Shown in pieces: positions 61,991-64,000 of a stretch of DNA of 64,000 bases. Positions within the stretch are counted from its first letter, which is position 1, and each line of letters begins with the position of its first letter. Below the pieces are notes generated by a model that did not search any database, was not told where the DNA came from, and saw only the letters and a program-made list of their open reading frames with translations. Source of the stretch: Oxalobacteraceae sp. CFBP 13730 (lineage in GTDB: Bacteria > Pseudomonadota > Gammaproteobacteria > Burkholderiales > Burkholderiaceae_D); contig JACYUQ010000004.1 of NCBI GenBank assembly GCA_014841835.1, positions 948,666-1,012,665 on the forward strand, written 5' to 3'. Position numbers and translations under genes: made by a program.

Positions 61991-63529
61991 ATGAAAAAGC
62001 GCGCCAAATTGTGGCTGCTCTTGCCAGCGGCGCTGCTTGCAGGCGCATTGACGCTGTCGAGCTGCTCAACACTGCCACCGCTTGAGGGGCGCGTTGCGAG
62101 CACGGCCCTGACCGATACGGACAACACCCGGCTCGGCCAGGCGCTGTTGCCACTGACCACGGCGCATCCCGGCCTGGTCGGCATTCACAGCCTGCCCGAT
62201 GGGCGCGATGCGTTCGCTGCGCGCGCCGTGCTGGCGCAGGCGGCCGATCGCAGCCTGGACGTTCAGTACTATATCTGGCGCAACGACACGACCGGCATGC
62301 TGATGTTCAACGCCTTGCGCAAGGCGGCTGACCGTGGTGTGCGGGTGCGCCTGCTGCTGGACGACAACAACACGGGTGGGCTGGATGCGATCTTGGCGCA
62401 GCTCGACGCCCATCCACAGATCGAAGTGCGGCTGTTCAATCCGAATGGTATTCGCTCGATGCGTCCGCTCGGCATGGTCGCCGATTTCTGGCGCATGAAC
62501 CGGCGCATGCACAATAAATCGTTCACCGCCGATAACAAGGCCACGATCATTGGCGGGCGCAATGTGGGCGACGAGTATTTCGGCGCAGCGGGCGATATCT
62601 CGTTTGCCGACCTCGACGTGATCGCTACCGGTCCGGTAGTGAAAGAAGTTTCCGCGGATTTCGACCTGTACTGGAACTGTCCGTCGGCCTATCCGCTGGC
62701 GCTGATGGTGAAGGATGCAAAGGCGCCACCGCCGGCCACGGTCGATGCCGAGACCAAAGCGTATCTGGATGCGATCGGTCAATCCGCCTTCCTGAACAAG
62801 GTCATGAGCGGAACGCTGCCGCTGGAATGGGCACATGCGCGTTTCCTGAGCGACGATCCGGCCAAGGTGCTGGACCAGTCGTCGCCGGATGAGAATATCG
62901 CGGCCAGGCTCGCGGTATTGTTCGGCCAGCCGGAACGCAATCTGGACCTGGTGTCGCCGTATTTCGTACCGGGCAAGGACGGGGCGGCTGCAATGGTGGA
63001 GATGGCCAAGAAGGGCGCCAAAATCCGGGTGCTCACCAATTCGCTCGAGGCGACTGACGTTGCCGCTGTCCATGCTGGCTATGCCAAATGGCGCAAGCCG
63101 CTGCTGGAGGCGGGTATAGCGTTATACGAATTGCGTCGTGCATCGACCGACGAGCCATCCCGCAAGAAGAAACGCAGCGGCGCCGGCTTTGGCAGTTCGG
63201 ATGCGAGCCTGCATGCCAAGACCTTCGGCGTGGATGGCAACCGGATCTTCGTGGGCTCGTTCAACTTCGACCAGCGCTCGATCCATTTGAATACCGAAAT
63301 GGGGATGGTGGTCGACAGTGTCGAGCTGGCCGATCGCCTGAGCAAGACGTTGGACGAGACCCTGCCGATGCGCGCCTATGAAGTGCTGCTGGATGAGAAG
63401 GGCAATGTCTACTGGCTCGAGGGACGCGATGGCAAGATCATCCGGCACGACGTCGAGCCTGGGACGACTTGGTGGAAGCGGGCCGCAGTACATGGCCTGG
63501 GCTGGCTGCCGATCGACTGGCTCTTGTAG
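61991..63529 (+). CDS. Phospholipase D-family lipoprotein (cardiolipin synthase-like)
   Basis: The 512-residue protein has a lipobox LSSC (near residue 25) and two HKD motifs. The first starts at His174 (HNKSFTADNKATIIGGRN), the second at His408 (HAKTFGVDGNRIFVGSFN). Such double-HKD proteins include cardiolipin synthases and phosphodiesterases. A lipid anchor suggests periplasmic action on membrane lipids. Substrate not determined. Confidence 0.92.
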   Translation: MKKRAKLWLLLPAALLAGALTLSSCSTLPPLEGRVASTALTDTDNTRLGQALLPLTTAHPGLVGIHSLPDGRDAFAARAVLAQAADRSLDVQYYIWRNDTTGMLMFNALRKAADRGVRVRLLLDDNNTGGLDAILAQLDAHPQIEVRLFNPNGIRSMRPLGMVADFWRMNRRMHNKSFTADNKATIIGGRNVGDEYFGAAGDISFADLDVIATGPVVKEVSADFDLYWNCPSAYPLALMVKDAKAPPPATVDAETKAYLDAIGQSAFLNKVMSGTLPLEWAHARFLSDDPAKVLDQSSPDENIAARLAVLFGQPERNLDLVSPYFVPGKDGAAAMVEMAKKGAKIRVLTNSLEATDVAAVHAGYAKWRKPLLEAGIALYELRRASTDEPSRKKKRSGAGFGSSDASLHAKTFGVDGNRIFVGSFNFDQRSIHLNTEMGMVVDSVELADRLSKTLDETLPMRAYEVLLDEKGNVYWLEGRDGKIIRHDVEPGTTWWKRAAVHGLGWLPIDWLL

Positions 63530-63553
63530 GACAAATTCTTTTTCTTGTAGGCC

Positions 63554-63583
63554 TTGCAGAGTGCGTGACAGCTTTGGTATAGT
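63554..63583 (+). promoter_or_regulatory. Possible upstream rrn promoter
   Basis: TTGCAG (63554-63559), 18-bp spacer, TATAGT (63578-63583). It lies after the PLD-gene stop and upstream of the stronger promoter at 63681. Confidence 0.5.
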
Positions 63584-63680
63584 TCGCCTCCGCTTCGGCA
63601 CTGACCGAAAATGTTAACGTAATCAAGTGGTTACGGGAGCAAGGTCTCCAGAGAAATCGGGACGAAGCGAAAATAAGGGG

Positions 63681-63709
63681 TTGACGAGATTGTAGGATTG
63701 CAGCATAAT
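63681..63709 (+). promoter_or_regulatory. rrn promoter
   Basis: TTGACG (63681-63686), 17-bp spacer, CATAAT (63704-63709), about 260 bases before the 16S start, with a pyrimidine-rich discriminator region. The spacing and position fit the main rRNA promoter. Confidence 0.8.
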
Positions 63710-63967
63710 CTCTCTTCTCTGCTGCAGCGAACAAAACGATTCGCACCATGCGGCAAGGCAGTACCGGATAAGTTCTTTAAAAATTAACAGTCGATAAGTG
63801 TGGGCGTTTGATGAAGGTGCCAAGAACTTCGGTTCTTGATTACTTAAATTATCAAATGTTCACAAAAAAGAAATACGTTGTCTCAGCAATGAGATAACGG
63901 TCAGTATTTTGAGTGAGCGACCCCTGCCGCAAGGCAGGGTGGCAGAAATGCCAACAAACAGAGATTG
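63710..63967 (+). other. rRNA leader with boxA-like antitermination element
   Basis: The transcribed leader carries GTTCTTTAAAAATTAACAG at about 63771-63789 and GATAAGTGTGGGCGTTTGA after it, a combination conserved in Burkholderiales rrn leaders (boxA region). CCCTGCC/GGCAGGG at about 63925-63942 forms a hairpin close to the 16S 5' end. No protein gene is present in 63530-63967. Confidence 0.75.
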
Positions 63968-64000
63968 AACTGAAGAGTTTGATCCTGGCTCAGATTGAAC
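63968..64000 (+). rRNA. rrs: 16S ribosomal RNA, first bases only
   Basis: AACTGAAGAGTTTGATCCTG continuing GCTCAGATTGAAC is the universal 5' end of bacterial 16S rRNA. The window stops 33 bases in, so the rest of the operon is outside. Confidence 0.97.

Overview
The window is high-GC chromosomal DNA from a betaproteobacterium, most likely of the Oxalobacteraceae (Massilia/Janthinobacterium/Duganella type). This is inferred from the rpe-gph-trpL-trpE-trpG-trpD-trpC order next to divergent apaG and mltA, from the Burkholderiales-style rRNA leader and 16S 5' end at the right edge, from dispersed short palindromic repeats, and from overall codon bias. Gene density is normal for a chromosome. No integrase, insertion sequence, phage or CRISPR array was recognised.

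Layout. 1-1134: 3'-truncated PAS-GAF-GGDEF protein. 1421-2251: four-repeat lectin of the OAA/BOA high-mannose-binding family, followed by palindromic repeats. 2557-12994: two divergent three-gene operons, each with a transglutaminase, a circularly permuted ATP-grasp enzyme and an alpha-E domain (minus side: transglutaminase, ATP-grasp/alpha-E fusion, transglutaminase-DUF2126; plus side: ATP-grasp, alpha-E, transglutaminase). This is a predicted peptide-ligation/modification system with no established product. 13126-17319: metallopeptidase, aquaporin, HAF/PKD exported protein, DUF2256 protein. 17470-20164: TelA-TerD-unknown gene cluster. 20172-30980: housekeeping and stress genes (DUF885 peptidase, SDR, phosphatase, DUF819 transporter, fasciclin lipoprotein, MsrA, hydrolase, SOUL protein, HDOD protein).

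31505-37335 has visibly lower GC in places. It holds a KgtP-like dicarboxylate carrier divergent from a DctS/DctR-type two-component pair, then an orphan type VI amidase effector/immunity pair (Tae4/Tai4) downstream of a tRNA-Phe gene. 37394-48798 is ordinary metabolism (thioesterase, serine acetyltransferase, UvsE, CAP protein, lipocalin, YjdM, a second identical tRNA-Phe, UbiH-like hydroxylase, DsbC, nucleotidyltransferase, M61 and M20 peptidases).

48841-52097 is a zinc module: a Fur/Zur-family repressor, a TonB-dependent receptor with a His-rich loop and a MerC-domain membrane protein, tied together by three near-identical 16-bp palindromes that look like Zur boxes. 52155-57793 is the tryptophan operon. 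A 28-residue leader peptide with four Trp codons and a terminator hairpin lies directly before trpE, so attenuation control is readable in the sequence. 57986-63529 carries apaG, a small membrane protein, mltA, two exported proteins of unknown role, an enoyl-CoA hydratase and a phospholipase-D-family lipoprotein. 63530-64000 is the promoter/leader region and first bases of a ribosomal RNA operon.

The best candidates for undescribed biology are the duplicated transglutaminase/ATP-grasp/alpha-E cluster, the unknown third gene of the TelA-TerD cluster with its repeated N-terminal motif, the small gene upstream of tae4, and the zinc module.
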